NCBI GenBank assembly: GCA_940337035.1
Contig: CALNHX010007443.1
Coordinates: forward strand, 1-64,000
Length of the DNA stretch: 64,000 nucleotides
Reading direction: 5' to 3'
Source of the DNA: Agriotes lineatus
Lineage: Eukaryota > Arthropoda > Insecta > Coleoptera > Elateridae
Below the pieces are notes generated by a model, which was not told where the DNA came from, searched no databases, and worked only from the letters and a program-made list of their open reading frames with translations. Below, piece after piece: positions 1-13,256 of the stretch. How positions within the stretch are numbered: position 1 is the first letter of the stretch; the number at the start of each line of letters is the position of its first letter. The position numbers and the translations under genes were made by a program.

Positions 1-3000
1 TACATTGACATTGTGACAGACTTAAAAACAACTGACTGACACTATTTCCTTTAATTTTTTGTCGGGTCAGTTGTACACTTTCCACAGAAAAATCTCTTAC
101 TGTAGATGTCTACCAGTAACGAGGAGAATTAAGACAGTAACTTAACGTATGTATATTGAGATTTTGACAGACTTAAAACAGCTGATTGTTAGGAGTGTGT
201 AGGGAAGAAGTCACTATTTTCTTTAATGTTTTGCAGGGTCATTTGTACATTTTCCAATTTAAAATCAACGTACCCTTTTACCAGTTAATTGTCTCAAGGC
301 GAATTAAGACAGTAACCTAAGCTGTAAATATTGCCATTTCGACAGAGTTAAAACCACTGAATGCCAGGAGTGTACAAGGGCGAATGCACGATTTTCTTTA
401 AGTTTTGCAGTGTTAGTTGCACACTTTCCACGTGGTTTAAATGTGCAACTAATTAAATCTCTTACTCTAATTTTTTTCTAGTTCAGTGCCTCTAGGCGAT
501 TTAAGGCAGTAACTTGAGCTATGCATATAGATATGTTGGTAGACTTAAAACAACTGACAACCAGGAAATTACAGAGACGAATTCTATGTTCTTTAAATTT
601 TTGCAGAGTTAGTTGCACACTTGACAGATGTGCAAATTTTCGAGTTGAGTGTCTCAAGGCGATTGAAGGCAGTAACTTGAGCTATGTATATTGAGATTTC
701 GACAGAGTTAAAACAACTGACGGTCAGGAGTGTACAAAGACGAATTCACTATTTTATTTAATTTTTGTAGTTGTAGTTGCACACTTTCTACATGGTTTAA
801 ATGTGGCAAGTGTGCAACTAACTAAATCTCTTACTCTACATTTTTTCTAGTTAAGTGGCTCTAAGCGATTTAATGCAGTAACCTAGGCTATGCCTATAGA
901 TATTTTGGCATACTTAAAACAACTTACAACCAGGAAATTACAGAGACGAATTCTATTTTCTTTAATTTTTGCAGGGTTAGTTGCACACTTTACAGTTGTA
1001 AATATCTTGCTGTACACGTTTTCCAGTTGAGTGTCTCAAGGCGATTGAAGGCAATAAGTCAAGCTATGTGTATTGAGATTTTGACAGACATAAAACAACT
1101 GACGGCCAGGAATGTAAACGGACGAATTCCATTTTCTTTAATTTTTGCAGGGTTAGTTGCACACTTTCCACATGTAAATCTCTTAACGTACACTTTTACC
1201 AGTTAATTGTCTCGAGGCGAATAAAAACAGTAACGCTATGTATAGTGAGATTTCGACAGAGTTGAAACAACTGACGACTAGGAGTGTACAAGAACGAATG
1301 CACTATTTTCTTTCATTTTCGCAGTGTTACTTGCGCACTTTCCACGTGGTTTAAATGTGGAAGGTGTGCAACTAACTAAATATCTCACTCTACATTTTTC
1401 TGCCAGTGAAGTGCCCCTAAGCGATTTAAGACAGTAACTTGAGCTATGCATATAGATATTTTGGCAGACTTAAAACAACTGACGACCAAGACAGAGACGA
1501 ATTCTATTTTCTTTAATTTTTTCAGAGTTAGTTGCACACTTTACAGATGTAACTATCGTGCTGTACATGTTTTGTAGTTGAATGTATCAAGCCTATTGAA
1601 GGCAGTAACTTAAGCTATGCGTATCGAGATTTTGACAGACATAAAACAACTGACGTACAGGGACGAATTCCATTTTCTTTAATTTTTGTAGGGTTAGTTG
1701 CACACTTTCCACATGTAAATCTCTGAACGTACACTTTTACCAATTAATTGTCTCAAGGCGAATAGAGACAGTCACATAAACTATGTATATTGAGATTTCG
1801 ACAGAGTTGAAACAACTGACGGCCAGGAGTGTACAAGGACGAATTCACTATTTTCTTTAACTTTTGCAGTATTAGTTGCACACTTTCCACATTTAAACCA
1901 CGTGGAAAGTGTGCACACTTTCCACGTGGTTTAAATGTGGAAATTGTGCGGCTAACTAAATTTCTTACTCTAAATTTTTTCTACTTAAGTACCTCAATGC
2001 ATTTAAGGCTTGAGCTATGCCAATAAATATTTTAACTTAAAACAAGTGACAGCTAGAAATGTACAGGGACGAATTCTATTTTCTTTAATTTTTGTAGGGT
2101 TAGTTGCACACTTTCCACATGTAAATCTCTTGCTGTATGCGTTTTCTGGTTAAGTGTCTCAAGGCGATTGAAGGCAGTAACTTACGCTATGTGGGCAGGA
2201 ATGTACAGGGACGAATTCCATTTTTAAATTTTTGCACACTTTCCACATGTAAATCTCTTAACGTACACTTTTACCAGTTAATTGTCTAAGGCGAATTAAG
2301 ACAGTAACCTAAGTCATGTATATTGAGATTTCAACAGAGTTAAAATAACTGACGGTCAGAAATGTACATGGACTAACTCTATTTTCTTTAATTTTTACAT
2401 GATTCGTTGCACACTTTTGACAATTAAATCTCTTGCTGTATGCGTTTTCTGGTTAAGTGTCTCAAGTCGATTCAAGGCAGTAACTTAAGCTATGCATATA
2501 GAGATTTTGGCAAACTGAGAACAACTGATGGGCAGGAGTGTCCAGGGAAATTGACCATTTCCTTCATATTTTTGCAGTCAGTTGTACACTTTCCACATTT
2601 AAATTTCTTAGTGTACACTTTTACTAGTTAATTGTCATAAGTTGATTTAAGGCAGTAACTGGAGCTTTGCACTCTGAGATTATGACAGACCTAAAACAAT
2701 TGGCGGTCAGCAGTGTACAGGACGAATTCACTATTTTCTTTAATTTTTTGAAGGGTCGGTCCGTACATTTTCCGCAAATAAATCTCTTACTGGACACTTT
2801 TTCTAGTTAAGTGTCTAAGAGCGATTTAAGGCTGTAACTTATGTATTTTGAGATTTTGACAACTGACAGTCAGGAGTGTGCAGGGACTAATTCATACTTT
2901 TTATAGCCGTTCGCAGACTCTGTTGTACTTTTTTCTTATCTAAATATCTTACTGTACACTTTTGACATTTAAGTATGGTAGGCCGAGTTAAGATAGTAAC

Positions 3001-3170
3001 TTAGCTACTTAACCTATATTGACATTTCGGCACACTTAGGACAGCCGACAATCAGAATAGTGCTGTGTCTGCTCGAGCCTTTTCCCGGTTCAATTGCACA
3101 CTTGCCATTTAAAAATTGTGTTCGGAGTAAGAGGCGAGTCTGAGCTATTTTGATAGATTTCAACAGACAA
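1..3170. repeat. Satellite array, ~165-205 bp units
   Basis: About 17 diverged head-to-tail units. Recurring landmarks are 'cagtaac', 'gagattttgacagac', 'ttttctttaatttttgcag' and 'ttgcacactttcca'. The 'cagtaac' landmark recurs near 135, 310, 507, 670, 876, 1051, 1229, 1432, 1603, 1768, 2174, 2303, 2478 and 2653. Spacing averages roughly nucleosome length. The array is already in progress at base 1, so it continues to the left, and it decays after about 2900. Some units are longer because they carry an extra palindromic block. No coding potential. Confidence 0.9.
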
Positions 3171-3830
3171 TCCGGAGAGTCCAGAGACGGACTGGGGCAG
3201 CACGGCTAACGCCGGAAAATGCTCGACACGTGTCCAGGTCACGCATCCTTCAATAATTAATTCGCATCCTCAGATTTCGAATGTCAAAGACGTCAGGTGC
3301 ACGGCCGAAAAGAGGGGTCGTCGACCCGCGACCGGGTCACTGTGTTAGTCGAATTCGGGCCGCCAAAAAAATTGTTCCGTTGTACACACTCCGGGACCCA
3401 CGAATTTCTCAGGTGCGACCGGAAGCGGCGGCGGCGGGCCGCGAGCCGCCGCCCTCTGACGACGAAGAGTGCGTGTTTTTATTTATGTAACATCTGGCGG
3501 CTAAATATAACGCTAAGAAAAACAACTCGGAGCAAAATATCAAGTGACACACATTCGCACCGCTAAACCGCAGATAACAATATCAGAGCTTTGAAAACAA
3601 ACTGCATCGCGGGTCAACGCCCGCTGCGGTTGGGCGCCATTTTCCACCTTGCGTTAGGCCTTGCCAAAACAATTTTGTTGGTTTTCGGCCCGGGCGCTTC
3701 CGGAGTGGGGCCGATTTTGTTTACATTGCCGTTTGACGTCGTGCTTGTCAAACACTGGTTATTGAGGAAGACTGCGGCTGACGTTTATAGTATTTAACGA
3801 GGATTTGGGAGCTATCAACATCTATATTTA
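3171..3830. promoter_or_regulatory. CpG-rich patch, possible promoter or 5' exon
   Basis: Abruptly GC- and CpG-rich between AT-rich flanks, with a GCGGCGGCGG run near 3425. It contains short open frames (3281-3490, 3591-3797) with no recognisable domain. It could be a promoter or first exon, perhaps even of the downstream ABCG gene, or the end of a transposon. Nothing in the sequence decides this. Confidence 0.25.
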
Positions 3831-5056
3831 GTTTTTTAACGGCTATTATACTTTGAACATGAAAGCGCGCCTTTATTTGCAAACAAATGAAAACACCGCT
3901 TGCTGGGTTTGCTCACATAGAGCGGCAAATAGAAACTTCTATGGGAACTTTTTTTTAGCTATGGTTAATCAGCTAGGTATATTTTTTTTCAAAAAAGCAG
4001 CATAATCAAAATAAACTTACATAATTTATATGAGGAATCCCCCAATTAGAAACGCATATTTTAGATTGATGTGTTGGTGTCTGAATATTCAGACATTCAA
4101 CCTTTCCTCCTCTCATTTCCTAGAAAATTGGATATACATACCTCAACTCCACACAAAGGAAATCTGTAACACTCACGTTTTATTTTAATTTCCCGCGTTA
4201 GCTGTAAGCGATTTTCAATATAAACTGGAATTGTAGTCCATGCGTCCAACCAGAGATGGTGCGTGGTGTTATATCAATACTTAGGCCACAGTATAAACAA
4301 TTGATGTTTATACTGTGCTTAGGCCCAGCATTGGTATTCTATTTATTGTAACACAAAGTCACCAGTAAACATTGGTAATTACATAAGGCATGATTAGCAA
4401 TAACTGTAATTTAATTAACAGATGCTAATATTTGAATGAAACAATATCGGTGGGGTTGCATTCAGCTTATTTTCAATGATTTATGCTCGGCGTGGCAAAT
4501 GCATCTAATTTATGGTGCCCGACAGGTTAATAGTGTAACGTCAAGACAATATTGAATATACTTAAGTACAGAGATGTTTCGAAGCGTTAAAAAAGTTTTA
4601 TGCAGCGTTCTGTATTCATATCATTATGCCAACAATCGATAACGCAGTTGAAGGGTTACAAAGCAGTGTAAGGAAGCACAGGGATACAAAGACCTAAAAA
4701 TTATGGAAGACTACAATACAGTGCTAAATAACTTGTGAACCAGTGTTTATAAACTAAAACTGAATAAAAACAATCACAAGTGTGGTTAAAATCCTCCGGA
4801 ATGAGATTTAGCAAAAACAATTTAGTATTTAAGAAACAAACATTGTAAAAACTTACTTGAACAATTGTTAACTTGTTGCTATGATACCTAGATGTTCAAT
4901 TATTGTTCATTTGGGAAGCCAAGCCAGAAGCTGTTTATAATATTGGTTTCCAGCTTTGATTTGAATTCCTACATTAAAAGTTTATAATTTGTGCCAGTTG
5001 TTGGGTTTTATTTATTCGCCAGTGTTCAGAGCCCAGTTGTGTAGAATTTCATAAAG
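3831..5056. other. Non-coding AT-rich DNA
   Basis: No gene or RNA recognised. The only structured site is the short hairpin at 4280-4325. Confidence 0.6.
4280..4325. repeat. 30-bp hairpin flanked by 8-bp direct repeats
   Basis: The 8-mer 'cttaggcc' occurs at 4280-4287 and again at 4318-4325. Between them lies a near-perfect palindrome: arm 'acagtataaaca' and its complement around a 5-base loop. The layout mimics a hAT insertion (8-bp target duplication), but the insert is only 30 bp. Confidence 0.6.
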
Positions 5057-5064
5057 TTCCAAAG

Positions 5065-6110
5065 CAGGGCCGTACCTAGATTTTTTCGGGAGGGGGGGGG
5101 GTTAGTATCTGGAAATAAAAACATAGTACCTTTTTCATCTTTAATGATAGAAGTAACTTAAGATCATTTATCATTTGTCGATATGGTATGGTATTAAATA
5201 AGTTTACGAACGAATATAATAATGAGAAAAATGTTTTATTACAAGTATTAAGCATATAAGTAGGTAGGTATAAATTTTACAAAACAATATCTAATCTTCT
5301 TTTTTTATTTGCAAACGTATTTACAACTTTGTCGGTGGGAATGTCAATGTGTCTACGAATAGACATAAGAGCTAATCCGGTAAGTCGATCTTGGCCACAG
5401 GAGTTCCTTAAGTACGATTTAAGCCTTAAGTAGAAAATGTTCTCTCTGGAGTGCTGTTGTCACCGGTAAAGCTGCAAAAATGTTTAATAATATAAAAATA
5501 TTTGGATATAGTTCAACATTGCACTCCCCAAGAGTCTCAGTGGCACATGACCGATCTGATTCATCCTTTCGGCTTCAATAAGTTTTCCAAAGTTCATACT
5601 CACTCTGCAATAACCTTAGGTCAACTTTGTTCTTGTACATGGTCAAGTTTTCTAGTTCCAGCGATTTGTCAGTTGTCACAGCAAACAGACGGAACCAAGC
5701 AGTATAAGCTGGAGAGAATATTTTTGTGGTCCACAAATCTACTTTTCAGTTGGCCAATGAAATCGTCCAAAACTGGAACAGCTACAGTTATACGAAAATA
5801 TTGTTCCGGATCGTTTGTTTGGAAATTGCTATTGCTGCGATATTTTTGAACGGATGTCAATCAATCGTGGTATACGAATTTCTTCATACATCTCGGCTAA
5901 TAATGATTTTGCTGCTTTGAGAATTATTGAGAATTGGGACACTACGGCGGCGGCGGACAAAAGCACGTACGGGGCGGGCGATAAAGCACGATCAGGAAAA
6001 ATAATGCACCCGCCAATTTTCGAAATCTGAATTTCCGTAGCCAGCTGCGGTTATGGCTTTCTCGTTGCAGTATTTCGGGGGGGGGGGGGGTGACCCTGGG
6101 TACGGCCCTG
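5065..6110 (-). mobile_element. Internally deleted hAT transposon
   Basis: The left end 'cagggccgtacc' and right end 'ggtacggccctg' are perfect 12-bp terminal inverted repeats, each followed inward by a G-run. The element is flanked by an exact 8-bp target duplication, 'ttccaaag' (5057-5064 and 6111-6118). TIR type and 8-bp duplication are diagnostic of the hAT superfamily. At 1046 bp it is too short for a full transposase. One coding fragment remains on the minus strand, so the element is non-autonomous. Confidence 0.92.
5669..5860 (-). pseudogene. hAT transposase fragment (ZMYM/TTF-type family)
   Basis: A short minus-strand open frame inside the hAT element contains 'FRITVAVPVLDDFIGQLKSR' followed by F-V-D-H-K. 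This resembles the region near the C-terminal dimerisation domain of the hAT transposases often annotated as 'zinc finger MYM-type' or '52 kDa repressor' proteins, as recalled from the family. The rest of the transposase is deleted, so no product is expected. Confidence 0.6.
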
Positions 6111-6214
6111 TTCCAAAGAGCACTTGCAGAGGAAATTGATCCAGAAGCTTCGCCCTTTTGTGTTCGACTTCGAACCGATATTTTGGCAAGTTGTGTTGCT
6201 ACGTCAAGCAGATG

Positions 6215-6491
6215 CAGGGTGTCTACCAACCTAGAATTCCTGGAAATCTTCTGGAATGTCAAAACTGGCACTTGAAATACTTCAAATTTCTTGAATTTCT
6301 TTATCCTCCTGGAATTTATATAACATTTAAAATTTTATCTAATTTATGTTGTCTTTTTATGACAAGTTGACAACCACAACGTATGTGAAGGTAACAAAAA
6401 TATGGCGGAGTAGAGTGAGAATACCTGGAATTTTATAAAAATGGTCCTTGAATTCCTGGAATTTTAAAATTGTATATTAGTAGACACCCTG
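6215..6491. mobile_element. Small TIR element (MITE), 277 bp
   Basis: Begins 'cagggtgtctac' and ends 'gtagacaccctg' (perfect 12-bp TIRs). It is flanked by 'agatg' on both sides (6210-6214, 6492-6496), a possible 5-bp target duplication. Internally it carries several inverted copies of 'ctggaattcc'-like words. No coding capacity. Superfamily not assigned. Confidence 0.8.
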
Positions 6492-8589
6492 AGATGGCAG
6501 TGTGCAGGGTATAGAGGGGCCCTTGTTTGTGGCATACGACAAGGCAGTAGCAGTTAAAAACGTTCCAGAAGCTCGGTACGAGGTTGGCGTCCTTTGAAAA
6601 CGTGAACCGAGTCGGAGGTTTTTATAGTCCGATTCGAGAAGGCTGGAAGCAGATAGAAATGGACAGCAACGTGCAGCACCTAGGGAATACTTCGTTCGTG
6701 GTCCAGAAGCAGGTGGCGGCCGCGCGAAGCGTTCCAGAAGGAAATTACAAGCTTAGCGTCACTTGGTTTTGCAGTGGACGGATATGGATTCGTAAAGCAG
6801 GAAATAAAAGTTGCCACTTAGCGTCACCTATGACGTAGAAGGAAAACAAATGCAGGTTAGCTGAACAACTTGATTCGTTAAATTGCATTGTTATTGTTTA
6901 CCTGAGGCGTATTTATTAATTGTTGGTCGATTTGCTTTCAAATTACGCTGAATTCTTGTCTGTTCGATCAGCTGAGATTAACCGTCACTCGATTAAAAGT
7001 GAGCATTTGTTATACTAGGATAAATACTGTGTGTTACAACCCAACCCTTTGGTATTGGAGCTTTTCAAAGCTAGCCGGCGCATTAATTTGATGTAGGTGC
7101 CAATAATTAAAATATAGGGGGCAACATACCATTTATTATTGCAAATAATTACACAAATCACAATTTTTAATTAACCTTAAAGAGGCAATTATTCAGATTA
7201 AAACTGTATAGTAATTGTGATAATACTTACTTTATTTATTCCAATTTACATGATTATAACATACTTGTTCCCCAAAAAAACGTGGGGTATAGTAATATTA
7301 ATACAGTATGTACGATTTCTCAGAGCTGTGAAAACGTACGTGAGCCGAGATGGAAAAAATTAACTTGTTTGGGATATGTGTGTAGATCGTCTTACTCCAA
7401 AACACGTATGAGCTAAAAAATTCCATTTTAGTTGTACTCAACAGAACTTTTTTAACGCAGGTTAAAATATGTAAAACGTTTTCCGAGATACAGATAGCAC
7501 TTAGTGGCTGTATTAGATTTTACAATTACTATTACTACAACAACAAAAGACCAGTAATTTTTTACTTCGTCACTCAACTATGTTAACTTAAGATTTGAGT
7601 AGATCATGTAAATACTTAACTAACTGTACAGGAGGCTCAAGTTTAGTTAAGAAACTACTCGCGTCCTATTTGCAGTGCTCTCGTGCATCCAGTTCAACAA
7701 TGAGACCGAATTCTTCTGCCACATAAAATTTTTAATACCGCTCGCCGAAATGTGTAATTGGATTTGCTTACAAAGTGCCTCATTTACATGTCAACAGCAT
7801 TTTGATTTCAAATCTCGCCCGTTATGGAAGTAGCCTAACGGTACTTCGTAAACAACAAGATGTGGCCTAGATAGCGCATAATCCACTTTCTGGATTTGTT
7901 CTTATCACATCTCCGCCGAGGGGGATATTAACGAAGAAGCGCTGGGGAATAGTATTTTGTGTTGGAACTGTTCCAAAGACTTTAAACGTCCACTTCTTAT
8001 TTTCTAGATTGCTTGAAAAATCTTAATTATTTTTGTTGATGCTTTGTACCAGTGCTGGGTAACTGGCCATAATTTTGAAAGTGGAAATTCTTACTATAAT
8101 TTGACTTTCGTGCTGCACTCTAGCGATCGGGTATGACATTGCTTCAGAACTGTACTTAATGCGAAGTACGGGGTGTCCATGATTCTGTTTGAAAAGAAAC
8201 GACGCATATAAAATCATGACCCACTTACTATGTTGAAAAGTAATCAACAACCCAATCAACAGCGATGGGCACAAAGTTACGTTTCGTTCTCTATTAAGTC
8301 ACCACCCACAGGCAATATTTAATGTCAAAGCTGAACAGGCAAAACCTAAAGGAAGTCGAAGAAGAAGAAGAATTTTCATCTAGTTATCTTCTATCCATTG
8401 TCATTTTTATCCATCTTCATCGTGTTCCTGGTCGATCTAGTTTTCTTCTTCGTATGGTACCCATTCGAGACGTTCTTTAGGTAGACAAAATGCATAATGA
8501 TTTTATCTTAATCTTTGTTTTTAACCTGCGCTTTTGAAAACATTAAAATGGAAATATTCTATGCACATTTCGAAAATACCCACAATACA
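6492..8589. other. No recognised gene
   Basis: 6540-6840 is somewhat GC-richer with an 84-codon open frame (6584-6838) that matches no family I know. The rest is AT-rich and featureless. Confidence 0.5.
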
Positions 8590-9960
8590 ATTCGCGACTG
8601 GTATCGCTTCTTCATTCGAATCGATTTGTAGTTTCAATACCTCACGATTCGATTTGATTCACGACTGGAATCGTCTTTTTATTTATTAGGCTGGATGCAC
8701 AGTTTCAATCGATTCCAGTTGATCCACGATTGAATCTGATTAATAAAAAAGCGGTAAATCTATTAATGGAAAAGATGCGATTCGCTTCCATCCACGATTT
8801 AATCTGCTTCATTTAAAAGTAAATAAATTGGTTGATACTTTCAAAAGATTTACGACTTGAATGTCGAATTGATTATGGATTTGAATTGGTCAACTATATA
8901 ATCTGATTAATTTAAAACTAGATAAATTAATATTTGAATCGAACTGATTTATGATTTGAATCGATGCACGATTTATCCAATTAATAAATAAATCGATTAA
9001 TCGAGATGTTCGACTCGATTCACGACTGGAATCGCTTCTTCATTCAAATTGATTTGCAGTTTCAATCGATTCATGCTTCGAACTGATTTGTGATTTGAAT
9101 TAATTCCCTGTTGAATCCGTTTAATAAAAAATCAAGTAATCGTGAAGATTCGATTCGAATCGATTCACGACTGGAATTGATTTTTTATTGAACTGGATTC
9201 GCAGTTTCAATCGATCACGATTCGAATTGATTCACTATTTAACCCAACTAATAAAAAAATCGACAGATCGATCACTCGAGAATATTCGACTCGATTCACG
9301 ATTGGAATTTCATTCAAATGGATTTACAGTTTCAATCGATTCACGATTCGAGCTGATTTGTGATTTGTATTAATTCACTGTTTAATCAGTTTAATAAAAA
9401 AACTCAAGTAATCGAGAAGATTCAATTCGATTCACAACTGGAATTGATTTTTTATTAAACTGAATTTGCAGTTTTAATCCATCACTATTCGAATTGATTC
9501 ACTATTTAATCCAACTAATAACAAAATCGACAAATAGATTAATCGATAAGATTCGACTCGACACGACTAGAATCACTTCTTCATTCATATCGATCCGAAC
9601 TTATTCGTAATTTGAATTGATTCACGTTTCGAATTTTCACGATTCCAATTGATCCACTATTTAATCCAATCAATAAAAAAATGATGAATCGATCGCGAAG
9701 ATTCGATTTGATTCATGACTAGAATCGCATCTGCATGCCAGTCGACACACAATTTCATTCAATTCACGATTCGAATTGATTCGTGATCTGAATTGATTCA
9801 CGATTTAATCCAATTAATAAAAAAATAGCTTAACCGAGAATATTCGATTCGCTTAGATTAGATTCACGACTGAAATCGCTTCTCCGTTCAAATCAATTTG
9901 CAATTTTAATTGATTCACGATTCAAACTGATTCGTGATTTAATTCATTTGCTATATAATC
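8590..9960. repeat. GATTCGA-rich satellite, ~125-150 bp units in dimers
   Basis: About nine diverged units, marked by 'taataaaaaa' near 8743, 8980, 9123, 9250, 9393, 9518, 9671 and 9818. Each is built of words such as 'gattcacgactggaatcg', 'tttcaatcgattcacgatt' and 'gattcgaattgatt'. Alternating spacings of about 143 and 127 bp indicate a two-unit higher-order repeat of about 270 bp. No open frame of note. Confidence 0.9.
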
Positions 9961-9961
9961 A

Positions 9962-10095
9962 GGGGTTATTTACATCCCGAGTACATTAAGTTTAATCGGC
10001 TAAACTGTGTACGTACCATAATTTTGAAAAATTTGCTTAGCAAATGACGTGAGGGATTTTATCTGAAATTATACATGAAATAATTCAAAAGTTTT
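9962..10095. mobile_element. Truncated MITE, relative of 63152-63392
   Basis: Shares 'aagtttaatcggctaaact' and 'gagggattttatct' in the same order and spacing with the element at 63152-63392. Only the left end is seen; no matching right end follows. It abuts the end of the GATTCGA satellite. Confidence 0.6.
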
Positions 10096-13000
10096 AAAAA
10101 TTATTAAGACAATAGGAATGAATAGATACGATAAAACGTAAAATCTTACCAAAACGAGTATTTTCTTGATTTATCTTCATTTTAAAGCTGCAGGTATGTA
10201 TATGTATTATAGATAAGGATAACCTCATTTTACCTTGCGGAGGTAAAATTTTAAATATTTGACACTGATGATAATTCAAAGTATCAGGATTGTTGAGTCA
10301 GTGAGAATCGCCAGACCAAAAGCTTACTTGACATGTGAAAAATGTATGAAAAGCTAGTTGACAAATAGCTGATATTTTTTCAAAATAATAACTTATACAA
10401 ACAAGTCATGTGGTACAAATGTCATGTTTCTTATGGGTTAGATTTATAATGAGAAAGATCAATGTCTATTTATTAATCGAGAAAGATCGACTAGCCCACT
10501 GAATAGTGGCAATGACGCTCAGCTCATCTAACCCTCTTAGGATTTTTATTGTGCGACTATTTAAAACCTTGGAAGTGGTACTTCTTTCTACACGGAGCAC
10601 GATAAATTGTTCTTGTTTCTACAATTCTTCAATTTTTTAGGATACAAACTGGTATGATTGGAAACAGACATATTCTTTACAAAAAAAAACACCACCCTAA
10701 AATACCGAAGCTTGTCGGTTTACGGAAGTTTAAATTTTGCTACGAACACACTGTATATGTAAAAGAAGCAGTTTTATGTCAATATCAGTGCTGCCCCTAT
10801 CATATAATGCTATAGAAGTCTGAAATCTAAACAAAATGCGGGTGTTTTGAGTATTTTTAATTCTGCACAGAGCAGCTTTCACTGATACCACGTTCTTGGT
10901 ACCGATCCAATGGATTTCTAAGAATAGATGGTACTTGACTGGAGTGTTTCTAAAATTTATTAAACGACCATAGTTTGCAATAACCTAAAAATAACCAGCT
11001 GTAGAAATCCATCGTCCAAGCACCCGCACAAGTGGTTTTTATTGCAGTGGTCAGTCAGTGTATGAGATTGAGATGGCTGATTATTATTCCGAATTTGTGT
11101 CTCGTCTGCTGCCCAAACAGCTAAATGATGTAATTCAAAAAAGAAAAGGTTGTTCACCCACGACAGCACAATTTAGAAACAATAATAGCGGCCTGGCAGG
11201 ATGACGAATGCTCCTCAAGAGTCCTTTCTTGGGCCACACCCATTTTCACAAATTTCGTCTTCTGCACTTTCTTTTTTAATGGGATACTAAATTTTGGCTT
11301 GCTTTCACTAGTTTATAGCCGGTTGTGAACGATGGTAATAGTCAACTGTGTGTTCTGAAAATATTTGGAAAAGAAGTAAACGGCTTCGCCAACGGCAACC
11401 CATCTGTTATCGTCGTTTCGGTAGTAAATTCAGCCGGATTTACTTATGCAAATCTGAAGAAATCGTTTACGAGTACGAAGGCCTGCAGTCTAGTAACCTT
11501 GGGATTTTGAATTTTTAAATGTGCACCACATAAAAATGCTAATTACGATTATCCACAAATTACTCGTGGCATTGAGAATATTCAGACTTTTGAAATGAGG
11601 TGCATTTCGATTGTTCGCCTTGCGAACCATTAATGGAATTTTTTATATACGTTGTGACGCATATTAGGTGTTTTCGAGTATAATAAGTTAAAGGCAAATG
11701 ACATGAATTTACATGCTTCATGTTGTTTTTATAGATATCTTTTCTGTTTTTATTATTTTATTATCATTTAATAGAACGTGGTTAGCTAAAAGATGAGTGT
11801 CAACATTTGTGGAAGATGCTCTTTGACAGTGGCGCCAGCAACACTAAGTTGTGCTATTGTTATGAAAACGGTAGAACCAGATAAACAAGGCTGAGAACTA
11901 GTAAACTGTATATACTCAGATGCAAACGTCGTGGAATAACTGAAAAATTACACTTAATAATGTACATATGTTTCAAAGTTTAAATAATAGTAAAATATTC
12001 TATCTTCTTTTTCATCTTCATCATCATGTTCTCAATCGCAAACGAGGTATTAAACTCTTCCAACAATTATTAAATAATAAATCTTGTCAACAGTTCGAAA
12101 CGGCTATGACTGATAAATAATGCTTGCAACATCAAACCTTGAACCGATCAATGCCCCAAACGAAAGTTTACAAAGCGAAAATTTAAAATGAATAAAAATT
12201 TGGAAATTCTATGGGAGATCCATTGTAGTGTTGGATACACAAATGTGACCCTGTTAGGGTAATCAACCTAAAACTGGGATATAAGTTGGACTGTAATGCT
12301 ATTTTAAAGTACAAACAGTAAACGTTTTCGAGATAATTGGATTGTTGATGCAGTTTTAGATTATATTCACATAATATATGCAAATAGCAGTTTGAGTGGC
12401 GTCTGCGTTGTTGGATGGTTAACATGATTCTGCTTAAAAACGAAGTTAAAATTTTTGTATGCTACCCGCAAGTCCAGTGGGGGTGCGTAGATAACCAATG
12501 AGAACGCCCGGTAAATTTTCTCATGGAAACTAAAATTTTGCGATTTTTCACGGACAAACGAAATGGCGGCAAAAGTATATTGGGTGTTCAAATGCGATGG
12601 CACTTTCGGATAATAACTTTATAAACTTAAGAATTGCACTGAAAGTGCTTGTGAATAATTTAGGCAAAACTGCACAAAACCGTGATAATAGTTTGAATTT
12701 AAAGGAAAAGGTGAAAACTAATCGTACAAAGATATAAGTATCTATTTAATTAATTTAAAACTAGAGTTCAACATTAATAGACATCGAAAATTTAAAAAAT
12801 CTCAATTTGTTAGTTTACAGTATTTCTATATAAGAATATTTTAAATGTTATTACTTTTGAGGTACTAGTTCCGATGGCAAGATTGGTGCGACTATTTCTA
12901 TGTTTTATATCCCAATCTAAACAGCGTGAATACGTATTGTAACGCTTTATAACATAATAACTAATAACGCTAGCTTGACCAGAGCGTCATAAGACGAACC

Positions 13001-13256
13001 TTCAGTCTTTCCTCTTCTACCACGTGAAGTATTTTTTCTAGGATCGATGGTGCACACATTTTTCGCATACTTTCCTACTTTTCCTTCTGCACCATCTATC
13101 CGAGACTCATTTTTTAGTCTGTCTTTAGGTTGGGTGGTGCACCTACTTTTTTCAGTCCGTCTTTATTGATTATTTGAATCGGTTCCTGCATTCAAATGAA
13201 AAACAGCTGAATGAAGCACTTAGCAATGTGAATTACATTAATTTTATAAAAATATT
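10096..13256. other. No recognised gene
   Basis: AT-rich. Contains only short unrelated open frames (for example 11325-11510 + and 12367-12603 -) with no identifiable domain. Confidence 0.5.

Noticed and set aside
5092..5101. G-runs as quadruplex elements of regulatory interest
   Set aside because: They are mirrored at the other end (6078-6090) and belong to the hAT terminal repeats.
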